The notes under the pieces: model-generated
The model's database searches: none
Told to the model about the DNA's origin: nothing
Seen by the model: only the letters and a program-made list of their open reading frames with translations
Program-made: the position numbers and the translations under genes
Shown: piece after piece, positions 29,614 through 37,578 of the stretch
Layout: every line of letters begins with the position of its first letter
How positions within the stretch are numbered: the stretch's first letter is position 1
Origin: Pectobacterium fontis
GTDB lineage: Bacteria > Pseudomonadota > Gammaproteobacteria > Enterobacterales > Enterobacteriaceae
Direction: 5' to 3'
Assembly: GCF_000803215.1 (NCBI RefSeq)
Contig: NZ_JSXC01000001.1
Coordinates: forward strand, 1-64,000
Length of the DNA stretch: 64,000 nt

Positions 29614-29629
29614 GGAGCCTCAGGGCTCC
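29614..29629 (+). terminator. Hairpin after the DUF1471 gene
   Basis: A GGAGCC/GGCTCC stem with a 4-nt loop starts 16 bp after the stop. It is GC-rich but the T content downstream is low, so it is a weak terminator candidate. Confidence 0.4.
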
Positions 29630-29787
29630 TCTGTCGTATGACTCGCAACCCTGTTCCCGCCTAGCCTTTCTGTATCTCGTTCAATGTAGTCGCCATCCCC
29701 CCCATCCAATAATGAAGAGTTATTAATCATTATACGTCATCAAAGATGATAGGCTGACCTTAATACAAGTCTTTCATGGATATCTCG

Positions 29788-30096
29788 ATGAAAAGGACGC
29801 TCTTCGTCATTTTACTGTCTACCGCATTCTCTTTCACTACTCAGTCAGTATCGTCCTATCAGTATGATCATGATGGGGATAACCAGAGAACAAGGAAAAT
29901 AAAAACAGAAGGTCGAAAACAAAAAGAAAATCGATTTGTTTGCGATGGCAGACAATATTGTAGCCAGATGAATTCCAGAGAAGAGGCCTCTTTTTTCATT
30001 CAAAACTGTCCGAATACGAAAATGGACGGTGATAATGATGGGATTCCTTGCGAAAACGACTCACGTTTTTCCCCAATTAAACCCTGGCAGCGTTAA
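29788..30096 (+). CDS. Secreted Excalibur calcium-binding-domain protein
   Basis: This protein of about 102 aa starts with a signal-peptide-like segment (MKRTLFVILLSTAFSF) and ends with an Excalibur domain: CDGRQYCSQM, then the calcium-loop motif DGDNDGIPCEND. The middle (about 25-50) is charged and low complexity. An ATG at 29776 would add four residues; neither start has a strong ribosome site. Excalibur domains bind Ca2+ extracellularly and often accompany nuclease or wall-related proteins. Here it is a stand-alone gene convergent with a cold-shock gene. Function unknown. Confidence 0.8.
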   Translation: MKRTLFVILLSTAFSFTTQSVSSYQYDHDGDNQRTRKIKTEGRKQKENRFVCDGRQYCSQMNSREEASFFIQNCPNTKMDGDNDGIPCENDSRFSPIKPWQR

Positions 30097-30217
30097 CTAC
30101 CTTATAAGCATATTGTGCTTCATGAATTTAAAAAATGCGCGATTGAAAAATCGCAGTTTAGTGACACCCAAAGCTTGAAGTATAAAAAATTCCGCAGCAA
30201 ATCAAGATACTTGATAA

Positions 30218-30248
30218 ACAAAAACCCCCAGCATTACGCCAGGGGTTC
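30218..30248 (-). terminator. Rho-independent terminator of the csp gene
   Basis: On the reverse strand AACCCC pairs with GGGGTT (30223-30228 with 30242-30247), and the stem is followed by TTTTT. It lies about 100 nt past the csp stop. It also faces the Excalibur gene and could serve both. Confidence 0.7.
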
Positions 30249-30348
30249 TCAGCATTTTTCTTGACTGCTCAGGTTTAACCCATCATCGGTATCGCAAGAA
30301 AGATATCACTTTAATTTTTATAGTACTGCTTTATTACAACGCTGCTTT

Positions 30349-30561
30349 TTATAATGCAACAACGTTGCCAGCAGCCGGGCCTTTCTGACCATTTTCAATG
30401 GTGAACTCAACCTTTTGGCCTTCGTCCAGCGTTTTGAAATCGTTGCTCTGGATAGCAGAGAAATGTACGAATACATCTTTGCTGCCGTTATCAGGAGTAA
30501 TGAAACCAAAACCTTTACCCGCGTCAAACCATTTTACTAAACCAGTCATTTTATTAGACAT
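30349..30561 (-). CDS. CspA-type cold shock protein
   Basis: This 70-aa single cold-shock domain is an RNA chaperone that unwinds RNA at low temperature. RNP1 (KGFGFI) and RNP2 (VFVHFSAI) are both present. Sequence ([20 protein letters not shown]) and length are closest to E. coli CspA, CspB and CspG. The ATG at 30561 follows AAGGTAA, the typical csp ribosome site. The 161-nt leader contains a cspA-like cold box, so cold induction is expected. I do not assign a paralog letter. Confidence 0.95.
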   Translation of the reverse strand: MSNKMTGLVKWFDAGKGFGFITPDNGSKDVFVHFSAIQSNDFKTLDEGQKVEFTIENGQKGPAAGNVVAL

Positions 30562-30722
30562 AGAAATTACCTTAATTTGTATAGCGCCTTCCGGCAAATA
30601 GGGCCTGTGCACAGAATTTAATTAGCAACGATAAGAAGGCTCAAAAGAAGGGATATCTATGGATAGCACTTGGAAATGAGAACTGCTTTACTAAACTGCT
30701 TTTAGGTCTGCGAATCAAACCG
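30562..30722 (-). promoter_or_regulatory. cspA-like 5' leader with cold box
   Basis: The leader is about 161 nt, near the 159 nt of E. coli cspA. The cold box TGATTCGCAGACC lies at 30705-30717 near the 5' end and is followed by AAAGCAGTTTAGTAAAGCA, very close to E. coli cspA. The 3' part has GCCGGAAGGC just upstream of AAGGTAA, as in cspA. In E. coli this leader refolds in the cold to expose the start site. Confidence 0.85.
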
Positions 30723-30729
30723 ACAGCCC

Positions 30730-30758
30730 ATTAACGCATGTATAAATATCTTTAGCAA
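30730..30758 (-). promoter_or_regulatory. Promoter of the csp gene
   Basis: On the reverse strand, -35 TTGCTA (30753-30758), a 17-bp spacer and -10 GTTAAT (30730-30735). An AT-rich stretch upstream could be an UP element. The transcript would start near 30722, giving the cspA-length leader. Confidence 0.7.
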
Positions 30759-30879
30759 GGTATTTATTTTTTAATTGTTTAAAGACCCTATCCGAGACTA
30801 AATTCACTGTTACTGAAAAATGTAACATCACGAAGATAGCGGTTTAGACGCTGTTTTTCATTCGTTGACGCCTTAAATC

Positions 30880-30978
30880 AAAAAAAGACCGAATACGATT
30901 CCTGTATTCGGTCTAGGGAAATGGCTCTTGGGAGAGCCGTGCGCTAAAAGTTGGCATTTATACAAGCTGTACTAGCCC
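30880..30978 (-). ncRNA. sdsR: SdsR (RyeB) small RNA
   Basis: Reading the reverse strand, TGCCAACTTTTAGCGCACGG, then GGCTCT-CCC-AAGAGCCATTTCCCT and a terminator stem GACCGAATAC/GTATTCGGTC followed by seven Ts match E. coli SdsR nearly base for base. SdsR is an RpoS-dependent, Hfq- and ProQ-binding small RNA that represses ompD, mutS and other mRNAs. The 5' end is set near 30978 by alignment with the remembered E. coli RNA. In E. coli it also lies next to yebY and is covered by antisense SraC; I cannot confirm SraC here. Confidence 0.9.
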
Positions 30979-31116
30979 TGTAGATTGAAGCTTAGCCAAC
31001 TCCAGCGCGTTTTCCAGTTTCAGGTTGCTCGCAATTATCACAAATGGAACAGATTTCACACTTTATGTTAACCACAAAGAATCAAATAATTAACATTAAC
31101 AAACAAATCAATCACT

Positions 31117-31473
31117 TCATGATTTGGCATCTGGCTGACACAGTTGCTCGGCACGTTCGATAAATGGCTGGAGGCTTTTTTTCTGACCGGGATGTTTAGG
31201 ATCGTCCAACCAAATGGCGTCTATCGGCTGCGCGCTCACCTGCCCGGACTTCATCTGCGCAATAGCCACATCATTCAACGGATATTGCATCAGCGTCCCG
31301 GTATGCAAAGCGTACAGCGCATTACCAGGGCGACAAATCAATTGAACCTCTTCACGCGTGAAAGCCCAGCGTTCGCCGTACTCCAGTCGGCTGATATTTG
31401 CCAATTTAGCGGCGGCAAAAGCATTCACAGAAAGTGAGGTCAGCACGATAGATAACAAAAATTTCTTCATCAT
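31117..31473 (-). CDS. yebY: YebY family periplasmic protein (DUF2511)
   Basis: This 118-aa protein has a signal peptide (about 1-21, cleavage near NAFAA) and matches E. coli Yeb[48 protein letters not shown]. Two cysteines (in LICRPG and EQLCQP) may form a disulfide. Function unknown. The start MMKKF at 31473 was chosen because it gives the signal peptide; the upstream extension has no match. It sits beside sdsR as in E. coli. Confidence 0.88.
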   Translation of the reverse strand: MMKKFLLSIVLTSLSVNAFAAAKLANISRLEYGERWAFTREEVQLICRPGNALYALHTGTLMQYPLNDVAIAQMKSGQVSAQPIDAIWLDDPKHPGQKKSLQPFIERAEQLCQPDAKS

Positions 31474-31674
31474 GGTATTCCCGACATACGTATTCAGACA
31501 ATGATGTGTGTGAGTTTTGAGCCTTATCCGAATCAGAGAAAGACAGCACAAACCTTATAAAACAGAATGTTGTATATCACGACTGACGCGATCATAACGA
31601 CAGCGAAGGATGAAGTCGAGCATGAAGTCAGGAATCACATCGACAGCGCAGTGTAGGCAGACGTTTCAGAAGGG

Positions 31675-31710
31675 ATAACGCGGGATACCGTAATCCTTAT
31701 CCCGCGTTAT
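31675..31710 (-). terminator. ftnA terminator
   Basis: A perfect 12-bp stem (ATAACGCGGGAT with ATCCCGCGTTAT, 12-nt loop) begins 22 bp past the ftnA stop. The T-run on the reverse strand is poor, but the stem is strong. Confidence 0.65.
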
Positions 31711-31732
31711 TTATTGGTCGACAGGAATGCCG

Positions 31733-32239
31733 TTAGGCTGATGGAGCCGCCGCAGACATTTTTTTCAGATCTTGATCGATGAAGAACAGGCCACCTTCGC
31801 TGGCTTTGACCAACGCCAGTTTGTCCAGAATAGAGCGGAACAGTTTCTCTTCTTCATGCTGCTCGGCAACGTACCATTGCAGGAAATTGAATGTAGAGTA
31901 ATCCTGTAACGCCATCGCCGCATGTGCCAGCTCATTAATCTTTGCTGTAATCAACTGCTCGTGTTCATAGGTCAGTTTGAAGACATCAGCCAATGAATCG
32001 AAATCAATAGGCGGTGCCTCAATCGCACCTAACACAGGCAGGCTTCCGGTATCATCCAGATAGTCAAACAGACGCTGCATGTGCTGCATTTCTTCTTGAG
32101 AGTGCGTCTTCAGGAAACTGGAAGCCCCTTCAAAACCTTTGTCACCGCACCATGCACTCATTTGCAGATACAAATTGGCGGAATAAAACTCCAGATTAAG
32201 TTGCTCGTTCAGTTTCTGAATCATTTCTTTTTTTAACAT
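31733..32239 (-). CDS. ftnA: Ferritin FtnA
   Basis: FtnA stores iron as a ferric core inside a 24-subunit shell. The 168-aa protein is a four-helix bundle with ferroxidase ligands in [11 protein letters not shown] (E17, Y24), HSQEEMQHM (E50, H53) and the [11 protein letters not shown] segment (E130-type site). It has the length of E. coli FtnA. It is divergent from a yecJ-like gene. The shared 372-bp upstream region contains several Fur-like boxes. Confidence 0.96.
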   Translation of the reverse strand: MLKKEMIQKLNEQLNLEFYSANLYLQMSAWCGDKGFEGASSFLKTHSQEEMQHMQRLFDYLDDTGSLPVLGAIEAPPIDFDSLADVFKLTYEHEQLITAKINELAHAAMALQDYSTFNFLQWYVAEQHEEEKLFRSILDKLALVKASEGGLFFIDQDLKKMSAAAPSA

Positions 32240-32611
32240 TTTAACTCCCTATTTTTCTGGCAGGTGAAATTATTTAGCGCATTATGCCTGAAAAAATAAA
32301 ATAAAAAACACTTTATTAACACCAATCGAATGAAAACAAAATAACCATTAAAAACAATAGGTTAAATTTAAATTTATTGATATTCATTATCAATTGAGAA
32401 TGAATTTTAATAAATTATTGCGAATCATTTTTATTATCAAATAATAACAAAAACGATCTGGGATAGTGATATATATTGGTATTAAAAATGATTCCCATTC
32501 CGTAATGGGAATCATAAACATCCACATAGAAAGGCGAACACTTGCCATTTTCTTGTTGCTACTTTACCGTGGCACGCATCAGTGTGTGGTCAATAGGCAG
32601 GAGAAAGCGGT
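32240..32611. other. AT-rich ftnA-yecJ divergent control region
   Basis: This 372-bp region is strongly AT-rich and carries at least four Fur-like sites between 32378 and 32497. It also contains A- and T-tracts typical of H-NS-bound DNA. A frame through 32466-32780 exists, but overlaps the yecJ start in another frame and has no family match. I see no other gene. Confidence 0.6.
32378..32497. promoter_or_regulatory. Cluster of Fur-box-like sites
   Basis: TGATATTCATTATCA at 32378-32392 matches the 7-1-7 Fur consensus at 13 of 14 positions. Weaker copies lie at 32395-32409 (TGAGAATGAATTTTA), 32419-32433 (TGCGAATCATTTTTA) and 32483-32497 (reverse strand TGGGAATCATTTTTA), each 10 of 14. The first is about 140 bp upstream of the ftnA start. 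Confidence 0.65.
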
Positions 32612-32842
32612 ATGGGACATAATCTGGCAGAACTGTCCAAAGAGGAAATGGATAAAGTTAACGTCGATTTGGCGGCGTCAGGCGTTGCCTTCAAAGAACG
32701 TTACAATATGCCGGTCATTCCAGAGGCCGTTGAGAGAGAACAACCCGAACACCTGCGCAATTACTTTCGTGAACGCGTGATGTTTTATCGTCAACGCTCG
32801 CTACAGTTCTCGCGTTTACCCTACGAACCCAAGGCTAAATAG
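32612..32842 (+). CDS. yecJ: YecJ-like small protein (DUF2766)
   Basis: This 76-aa soluble, highly charged protein resembles the YecJ/DUF2766 family, which lies near ftnA in E. coli. Visible features are [23 protein letters not shown] and a C-terminal [21 protein letters not shown] precedes the ATG. Function unknown. A hairpin at 32868-32892 follows. The family name is from memory of neighbourhood and sequence. Confidence 0.7.
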   Translation: MGHNLAELSKEEMDKVNVDLAASGVAFKERYNMPVIPEAVEREQPEHLRNYFRERVMFYRQRSLQFSRLPYEPKAK

Positions 32843-32867
32843 CCTATCCCATCATTCCAGTCTGCGC

Positions 32868-32892
32868 CCGTGGAAAACATCTCTTTCCACGG
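32868..32892 (+). terminator. Putative yecJ terminator
   Basis: A 9-bp perfect stem (CCGTGGAAA with TTTCCACGG, 7-nt loop), followed by TTTACATT, lies 26 bp past the stop. Confidence 0.6.
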
Positions 32893-32997
32893 TTTACATT
32901 CTTACACAGCAAAAATGATTTTTCGCTTGCATATCGCCCAGCACAGGAGGTTAATGGAGTGGCAACCTAACCTTTTATTTATCAAGCGAGGCAGGAT

Positions 32998-33108
32998 ATG
33001 AGTAAAGGACTGGATAGCAAAAAGAACAGTAAGAAGAAGCCGCTAAAAACGGCGGCTGAAAAACGAGCGGATAAAAGAGCAAAGAAAACGCAGGCTGATA
33101 TTACCTAA
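32998..33108 (+). CDS. Very small basic protein (36 aa)
   Basis: ATG at 32998 opens 36 codons to TAA at 33106. The product is hydrophilic, with 13 Lys and 2 Arg and no Cys, Trp or aromatic residues: SKKNSKKKPLKTAAEKRADK in the middle, then RAKKTQADIT. GAGG and AGGA sit 6 and 2 bp upstream of the ATG. A separate hairpin (33158-33183) follows. Its composition suggests RNA or nucleic-acid binding, but that is inference. I recall similar lysine-rich micro-ORFs in enterobacteria without assigned function. Confidence 0.55.
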   Translation: MSKGLDSKKNSKKKPLKTAAEKRADKRAKKTQADIT

Positions 33109-33157
33109 GCACTGATAATCGACACCTTGATAACCAAAGTAATACGCCATGCCGATC

Positions 33158-33183
33158 GGGTAAACCCGAAAATGGGTTTACCC
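33158..33183. terminator. Hairpin between the 36-aa ORF and ptrB
   Basis: A perfect 10-bp stem (GGGTAAACCC with GGGTTTACCC, 6-nt loop) lies 22 bp before the ptrB stop. It lies between convergent units, so it probably serves both, though neither side has a good T-run. Confidence 0.55.
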
Positions 33184-33204
33184 TCATAGCCGCAGTTTTT
33201 AGCC

Positions 33205-35256
33205 TTATTCCTCGCCTTCCTCCATCTTTGCAAGCACCATCAGCAAGAAAGCATATTCCAGCGCAATATCATCATAACGTTTGAAACGACCGGATTTCCC
33301 GCCGTGCCCGGCGTCCATATCGGTGTATAGCAGTACGAGGCGCTCATCCATTTTGACTTCCCGCAATTTCGCCACCCACTTCGCCGGCTCCCAATACTGC
33401 ACCTGAGAATCGTGTAAGCCAGTAGTCACCAACAAATGCGGGTAACGCTGTGCAGTAACGCCGTCATAGGGGCTATATTGTTTGATGTAGTCATAGTAGA
33501 TTTGGGCATTCGGGTCGCCCCACTCATCATACTCTCCGGTCGTCAACGGAATCGACTCATCCAACATCGTCGTCAGCACATCAACAAAGGGAACCTGAGC
33601 GACCGCGCCTTTGAACAGATCGGGTGCCATGTTCACTACCGCACCCATCAATAATCCACCAGCACTGCCTCCCATGGCGAACATGTTTTTCCTGTCGCCG
33701 TAGCCCTTTTCTATCAATGCCTGAGACACATCAATGAAATCCGTGAAGGAGTGCATTTTATTGAGCAACCGGCCATCGTCATACCACTGCTGCCCCAATT
33801 CCCCCCCACCACGAATATGCGTTAAGGCAAAGACAAACCCTCTATCCAGCAGACTCAGGCGGCTCACACTGAAATCGGGATCCAGACTATGGCTATAAGC
33901 GCCATAGCCGTAAACCAATAGGGGATTCTGACCGGGGCGGAAATGATCGCGGTGATAAACAAGGGAAACCGGCACCTCGACACCATCACGAACCGTGATC
34001 CATAGACGTTCGCTCCGGTAATTATCCGAAGAAAAATCTTTCACTTCAGCTTGTTTAAGTAACTGCTGTTCGCCCGTATCCAGATTCAGTTCATACTGCG
34101 TGCTGGGGGTTGTCATGGATGAATAGCCATACCGCATCAATGCCGTGTCTGGCGTAGGGTTGTACGACAGCCACGTTACGTAGCTCGCGTCATTAAAGGC
34201 GATCGTTTTTTCTTCCTGCGTATGCCAGTGAATCTGGCGTAAGCTGGTCAAACCACGCTCTCTTTCTTCCACCACCAGCCAGTCACGGAAAAGTTCAAAA
34301 CCTTCCAACACGCGGCTTTCACTCGGCGCAATCAGCGTTTCAAGCGCGTGTTCATCGGGCTTATCCGAACGGTAAAGACCAAAGTTTTTTCCTTCTCGGT
34401 TGGAACGTAAATAAAACTTACCCTGATAGTGATCGATGCCATATTCGTGATCTTTCCGGCGTGGAATACAGACCTGTGGCACAGCATCCGGGAGCGTCGC
34501 ATCAAGCAATAACACCTCCGTCGTCGTGGTGCTACTAAGATAAAGGGTGATGTAATGCTCTGATGTGGTTTTACTCAGGCTGACATAATAGGTGTCGTCT
34601 TTCTCTTCATACACCAACTCATCCTGCGTCGGATCGCTGCCTAGCCGGTGGCGATAGACCTGATAGGGCAGCAGCGTTTGCGCATGCTTGCGCACGTAGT
34701 AAAGCATCGTTGAATCTGCCGACCATTCAGCACCCGCGGTCACATTCTCGATGACATCCGGTAGCCACTCACCACTGTTCAGATCACGAAAACGTAGTGT
34801 GTACTGCCGACGAGATAAAAAATCCTCCGAAAGTGCCAGCAGCGCGTTGTTCGGACTCATCTCAAGCGCGCCAAGACTGTAAAACTCATGTCCCTCCGCG
34901 CGTTGATTGCCATCCAGCAACGTTTCCCACGTTTCGGTTTCCTGCTCAGGCTGACGCCGATAGATAGCGTACTCTTTATCTGCATCATAGAGGCTTTGGT
35001 AGCGATAGCCTTTTCTGACATATGGCACAGACATATCCGTTGAGGGGATCCGTTTAACCATTTCGTCATACAGCGCTCGTTTACATGCCTCATGAGGCGC
35101 CATGATGGCTTCACTATAGGCGTTTTCCTGCTCCAAATACGCCAACACCTGCGGATCGGCACGCTGGTCATCACGCAGCCAGTAATAGTTGTCGATACGC
35201 GTATCGCCATGTGTACTCATCACATGCGGTCTTTTTTCAGCTTGCGGTGTCTTCAT
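33205..35256 (-). CDS. ptrB: Oligopeptidase B (protease II)
   Basis: PtrB is a cytoplasmic S9A serine peptidase that cleaves small peptides after Arg or Lys. The 683-aa protein has an N-terminal beta-propeller (about 70-400) and a C-terminal alpha/beta hydrolase domain. The nucleophile serine is in [11 protein letters not shown], and the C-terminal catalytic histidine is in [10 protein letters not shown]. It is divergent from purT. Confidence 0.95.
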   Translation of the reverse strand: MKTPQAEKRPHVMSTHGDTRIDNYYWLRDDQRADPQVLAYLEQENAYSEAIMAPHEACKRALYDEMVKRIPSTDMSVPYVRKGYRYQSLYDADKEYAIYRRQPEQETETWETLLDGNQRAEGHEFYSLGALEMSPNNALLALSEDFLSRRQYTLRFRDLNSGEWLPDVIENVTAGAEWSADSTMLYYVRKHAQTLLPYQVYRHRLGSDPTQDELVYEEKDDTYYVSLSKTTSEHYITLYLSSTTTTEVLLLDATLPDAVPQVCIPRRKDHEYGIDHYQGKFYLRSNREGKNFGLYRSDKPDEHALETLIAPSESRVLEGFELFRDWLVVEERERGLTSLRQIHWHTQEEKTIAFNDASYVTWLSYNPTPDTALMRYGYSSMTTPSTQYELNLDTGEQQLLKQAEVKDFSSDNYRSERLWITVRDGVEVPVSLVYHRDHFRPGQNPLLVYGYGAYSHSLDPDFSVSRLSLLDRGFVFALTHIRGGGELGQQWYDDGRLLNKMHSFTDFIDVSQALIEKGYGDRKNMFAMGGSAGGLLMGAVVNMAPDLFKGAVAQVPFVDVLTTMLDESIPLTTGEYDEWGDPNAQIYYDYIKQYSPYDGVTAQRYPHLLVTTGLHDSQVQYWEPAKWVAKLREVKMDERLVLLYTDMDAGHGGKSGRFKRYDDIALEYAFLLMVLAKMEEGEE

Positions 35257-35397
35257 CGCGTCGGATCTCGTTGTCTTGACATAAAATTTTCACTCTGCAA
35301 GAAGAGTGGCACGATTGCTCTGCAATGCCAAGCCACACCGCAGTCTCTTGCTGCGCTTTTGCGCACCGCATTCCAATCCATGCCCTCTTTAATGCGT

Positions 35398-35413
35398 ACG
35401 CAAACGTTTTCGT
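35398..35413 (+). promoter_or_regulatory. PurR operator at the purT promoter
   Basis: ACGCAAACGTTTTCGT matches all fixed positions of ANGCAANCGNTTNCNT and is nearly palindromic. It ends 1 bp before a -10 box TATACT (35415-35420), so bound PurR would block polymerase. purT starts 44 bp downstream. Confidence 0.85.
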
Positions 35414-35456
35414 TTATACTGCGGCCATTTTTCACAACCCGTTCAGGTATAAGGTC

Positions 35457-36635
35457 ATGTTAACGATTGGAACCGCCCTGCGTGCGGATGCTACACGAGT
35501 GATGCTGCTTGGCTCCGGTGAATTAGGCAAAGAAGTAGCGATTGAGTGTCAGCGCCTTGGCATCGAAGTCATTGCGGTCGATCGCTATGCTGATGCGCCC
35601 GCGATGCAAATTGCGCACCGCAGCCACGTCATCAATATGTTGGATGGCGACGCATTAAAAGCGTTAGTTGAAGCCGAGCGTCCTGATTATATCGTGCCGG
35701 AAATTGAAGCCATCGCTACCGACATGCTGGTGATGCTGGAAAAACAGGGGCACCATGTTGTTCCCTGCGCCGAGGCGACACGTCTGACGATGAACCGTGA
35801 AGGAATCCGTCGTTTGGCAGCCGAAACGCTCGGCGTTCCGACCTCCACCTACCGCTTTGCCGACAGCGAAGAGCGCTTTCGTCAGGCCGTAGACGCGATT
35901 GGCTACCCCTGTATTGTTAAACCAGTCATGAGTTCATCGGGAAAAGGACAAAGCCTGATTCGCACCGCTGATCAGGTAGATAAGGCGTGGCATTATGCCC
36001 AACAGGGTGGACGTGCGGGCGGCGGGCGCGTCATCGTGGAGGGATTGGTTAATTTTGACTTTGAGATCACACTGTTAACCATCCATGCAATTGACGGTAT
36101 TCATTTTTGCGCCCCCATCGGCCATCGACAGGAGGATGGCGACTACCGTGAATCCTGGCAGCCACAGCAAATGAGTACGCTGGCACAAGAACGCGCGCAA
36201 AAGATGGCCAGCGATGTCGTGAAAGCGCTCGGTGGCTATGGCCTGTTCGGTGTTGAACTGTTCGTCTGCGGTGACGAGGTTATCTTCAGTGAAGTCTCCC
36301 CTCGACCACATGATACCGGCATGGTGACGATGATTTCTCAGGATCTGTCCGAGTTTGCCCTGCACGTTCGCGCTTTTCTGGGGTTACCTATTGGCACCGT
36401 TCGTCAGTATGGTGCCGCCGCTTCCGCCGTCATTTTACCGGAGTTGGCGAGCAATAACGTACGCTATCAGGGGCTGGAAAGCGCACTACTTCCTCATACG
36501 CAAATTCGCCTGTTTGGCAAGCCGGATATCAGCGGTAAACGTCGTATGGGCGTTGCGTTAGCCAGCGCGGAAACGACGGACGATGCCGTTGAGATTGCTA
36601 AGCGCGTCGCAGCGGGCGTAAAAATCAGCGGTTGA
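35457..36635 (+). CDS. purT: Formate-dependent GAR transformylase PurT
   Basis: PurT makes formyl-glycinamide ribonucleotide from GAR, formate and ATP, an alternative to PurN in purine synthesis. The product is 392 aa, equal to E. coli, with an ATP-grasp fold: [12 protein letters not shown] near the N-terminus, SSSGKGQS near 160, [13 protein letters not shown] near 285. The ATG at 35457 follows AAGG and gives the normal start MLTIGTALR; an upstream extension would run through the promoter. A PurR operator overlaps the promoter. Confidence 0.96.
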   Translation: MLTIGTALRADATRVMLLGSGELGKEVAIECQRLGIEVIAVDRYADAPAMQIAHRSHVINMLDGDALKALVEAERPDYIVPEIEAIATDMLVMLEKQGHHVVPCAEATRLTMNREGIRRLAAETLGVPTSTYRFADSEERFRQAVDAIGYPCIVKPVMSSSGKGQSLIRTADQVDKAWHYAQQGGRAGGGRVIVEGLVNFDFEITLLTIHAIDGIHFCAPIGHRQEDGDYRESWQPQQMSTLAQERAQKMASDVVKALGGYGLFGVELFVCGDEVIFSEVSPRPHDTGMVTMISQDLSEFALHVRAFLGLPIGTVRQYGAAASAVILPELASNNVRYQGLESALLPHTQIRLFGKPDISGKRRMGVALASAETTDDAVEIAKRVAAGVKISG

Positions 36636-36725
36636 TGCGTTGATTGCCGTTCGGGTGAGATATCACTGACAGCCTACGGAACGGCAACGACCCGCAGAGG
36701 ACGGACAAGGATGTCAGTCATAAAA

Positions 36726-36750
36726 AAGGCCACTCGCAGTGAGTGGCCTT
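36726..36750 (-). terminator. eda terminator (shared with purT)
   Basis: A perfect 10-bp stem (AAGGCCACTC with GAGTGGCCTT, 5-nt loop) is followed on the reverse strand by TTTTTTATG. It lies 22 bp past the eda stop and between convergent genes. Confidence 0.85.
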
Positions 36751-36771
36751 CGTCATTCAATAATGCGCAAC

Positions 36772-37413
36772 TTAGGCTTTCGCACCGGCAACGGCTTCAC
36801 GCGCCAGTTCGGTAATACGTGCGTAATCGCCGCTTTCCAGCGCGTCGTTCGGCACGAGCCAGGAACCACCCACGCACAGCACGCTTTTCAGCGCCAGATA
36901 GTCACGGTAGTTATTCGGCGTAATGCCACCGGTTGGGCAGAAACGGATTTGAGCAAACGGACCTGCGATCGCCTGGAGCGCTTTCACGCCGCCGTTCGCT
37001 TCCGCTGGGAAGAATTTGAACTCACGTAGGCCGTAATCCATACCCAGCATCAGTTCAGACACGGTGCTGATGCCTGGAATCAACGGAATATTGCCTTCCG
37101 TTGCCGCTTTCAGCAACGGCTCGGTCAGGCCGGGGCTGATAGCAAACTGGGCACCCGCTTCCACTACCGCCGCCAGTTGCTCAGGATTTGTCACCGTACC
37201 CGCGCCTACGATAGCTTCCGGTACTTCTTTCGCAATCGCACGGATCGCGTCGATGGCACAGTCGGTACGCAATGTCAGTTCCAGAACGCGAACGCCGCCC
37301 GCAACTAACGCTTTTGCCATCGGCACCGCGTGTTCCAGTTTGTTGACCACAATCACAGGAACAACAGGACCCGTTGTCAAAATCTGTTCCGCGCTCGTTT
37401 TCCAGTTTTTCAT
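36772..37413 (-). CDS. eda: KDPG/KHG aldolase
   Basis: Eda splits 2-keto-3-deoxy-6-phosphogluconate into pyruvate and glyceraldehyde 3-phosphate. The product is 213 aa, same as E. coli, with [11 protein letters not shown], the catalytic Glu region [11 protein letters not shown], and the Schiff-base lysine in [12 protein letters not shown]. The ATG at 37413 gives [10 protein letters not shown]. No edd gene lies between eda and zwf. In pectin-degrading soft-rot bacteria this enzyme (KdgA) finishes galacturonate breakdown, and I infer that role here. It has its own promoter, since a terminator separates it from zwf. Confidence 0.95.
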   Translation of the reverse strand: MKNWKTSAEQILTTGPVVPVIVVNKLEHAVPMAKALVAGGVRVLELTLRTDCAIDAIRAIAKEVPEAIVGAGTVTNPEQLAAVVEAGAQFAISPGLTEPLLKAATEGNIPLIPGISTVSELMLGMDYGLREFKFFPAEANGGVKALQAIAGPFAQIRFCPTGGITPNNYRDYLALKSVLCVGGSWLVPNDALESGDYARITELAREAVAGAKA

Positions 37414-37450
37414 CAAAAATTATCTCCAGTCATGCCCTAAGGCACCATTA

Positions 37451-37495
37451 ATTATATAGCGCGCCCCTGCCACAGGGATCTGCGTTGCCGCAGAT
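37451..37495 (-). promoter_or_regulatory. eda promoter with adjacent palindrome
   Basis: Reverse-strand TATAAT at 37451-37456 is the likely -10. A perfect 18-bp palindrome, ATCTGCG, 4 bp, CGCAGAT, at 37478-37495 is centred about 33 bp upstream of the -10, around the -35 or just beyond. I do not recognise the regulator; it does not fit the KdgR consensus. Confidence 0.45.
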
Positions 37496-37530
37496 GTCCG
37501 ACCGCACCGTTAGCCATACATTAAAACTGT

Positions 37531-37556
37531 GGAATGCCGGATCTCCTCGGCATTCC
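37531..37556 (-). terminator. zwf terminator
   Basis: A perfect 9-bp stem (GGAATGCCG with CGGCATTCC, 8-nt loop), followed on the reverse strand by ACAGTTTTAA, lies 22 bp past the zwf stop. It separates zwf from eda. Confidence 0.75.
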
Positions 37557-37578
37557 AATCACTGATTTTTATCAAAAA

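Noticed and set aside
32466-32780. A 104-codon forward frame overlapping the yecJ start
   Set aside because: It runs through the Fur region, lacks a ribosome site, and is out of frame with yecJ, which has CAGGAG and a family match.
37414-37530. KdgR box upstream of eda
   Set aside because: I searched for the TGAAAC/GTTTCA-type arms and found none, even though KdgR control would fit a pectin role.
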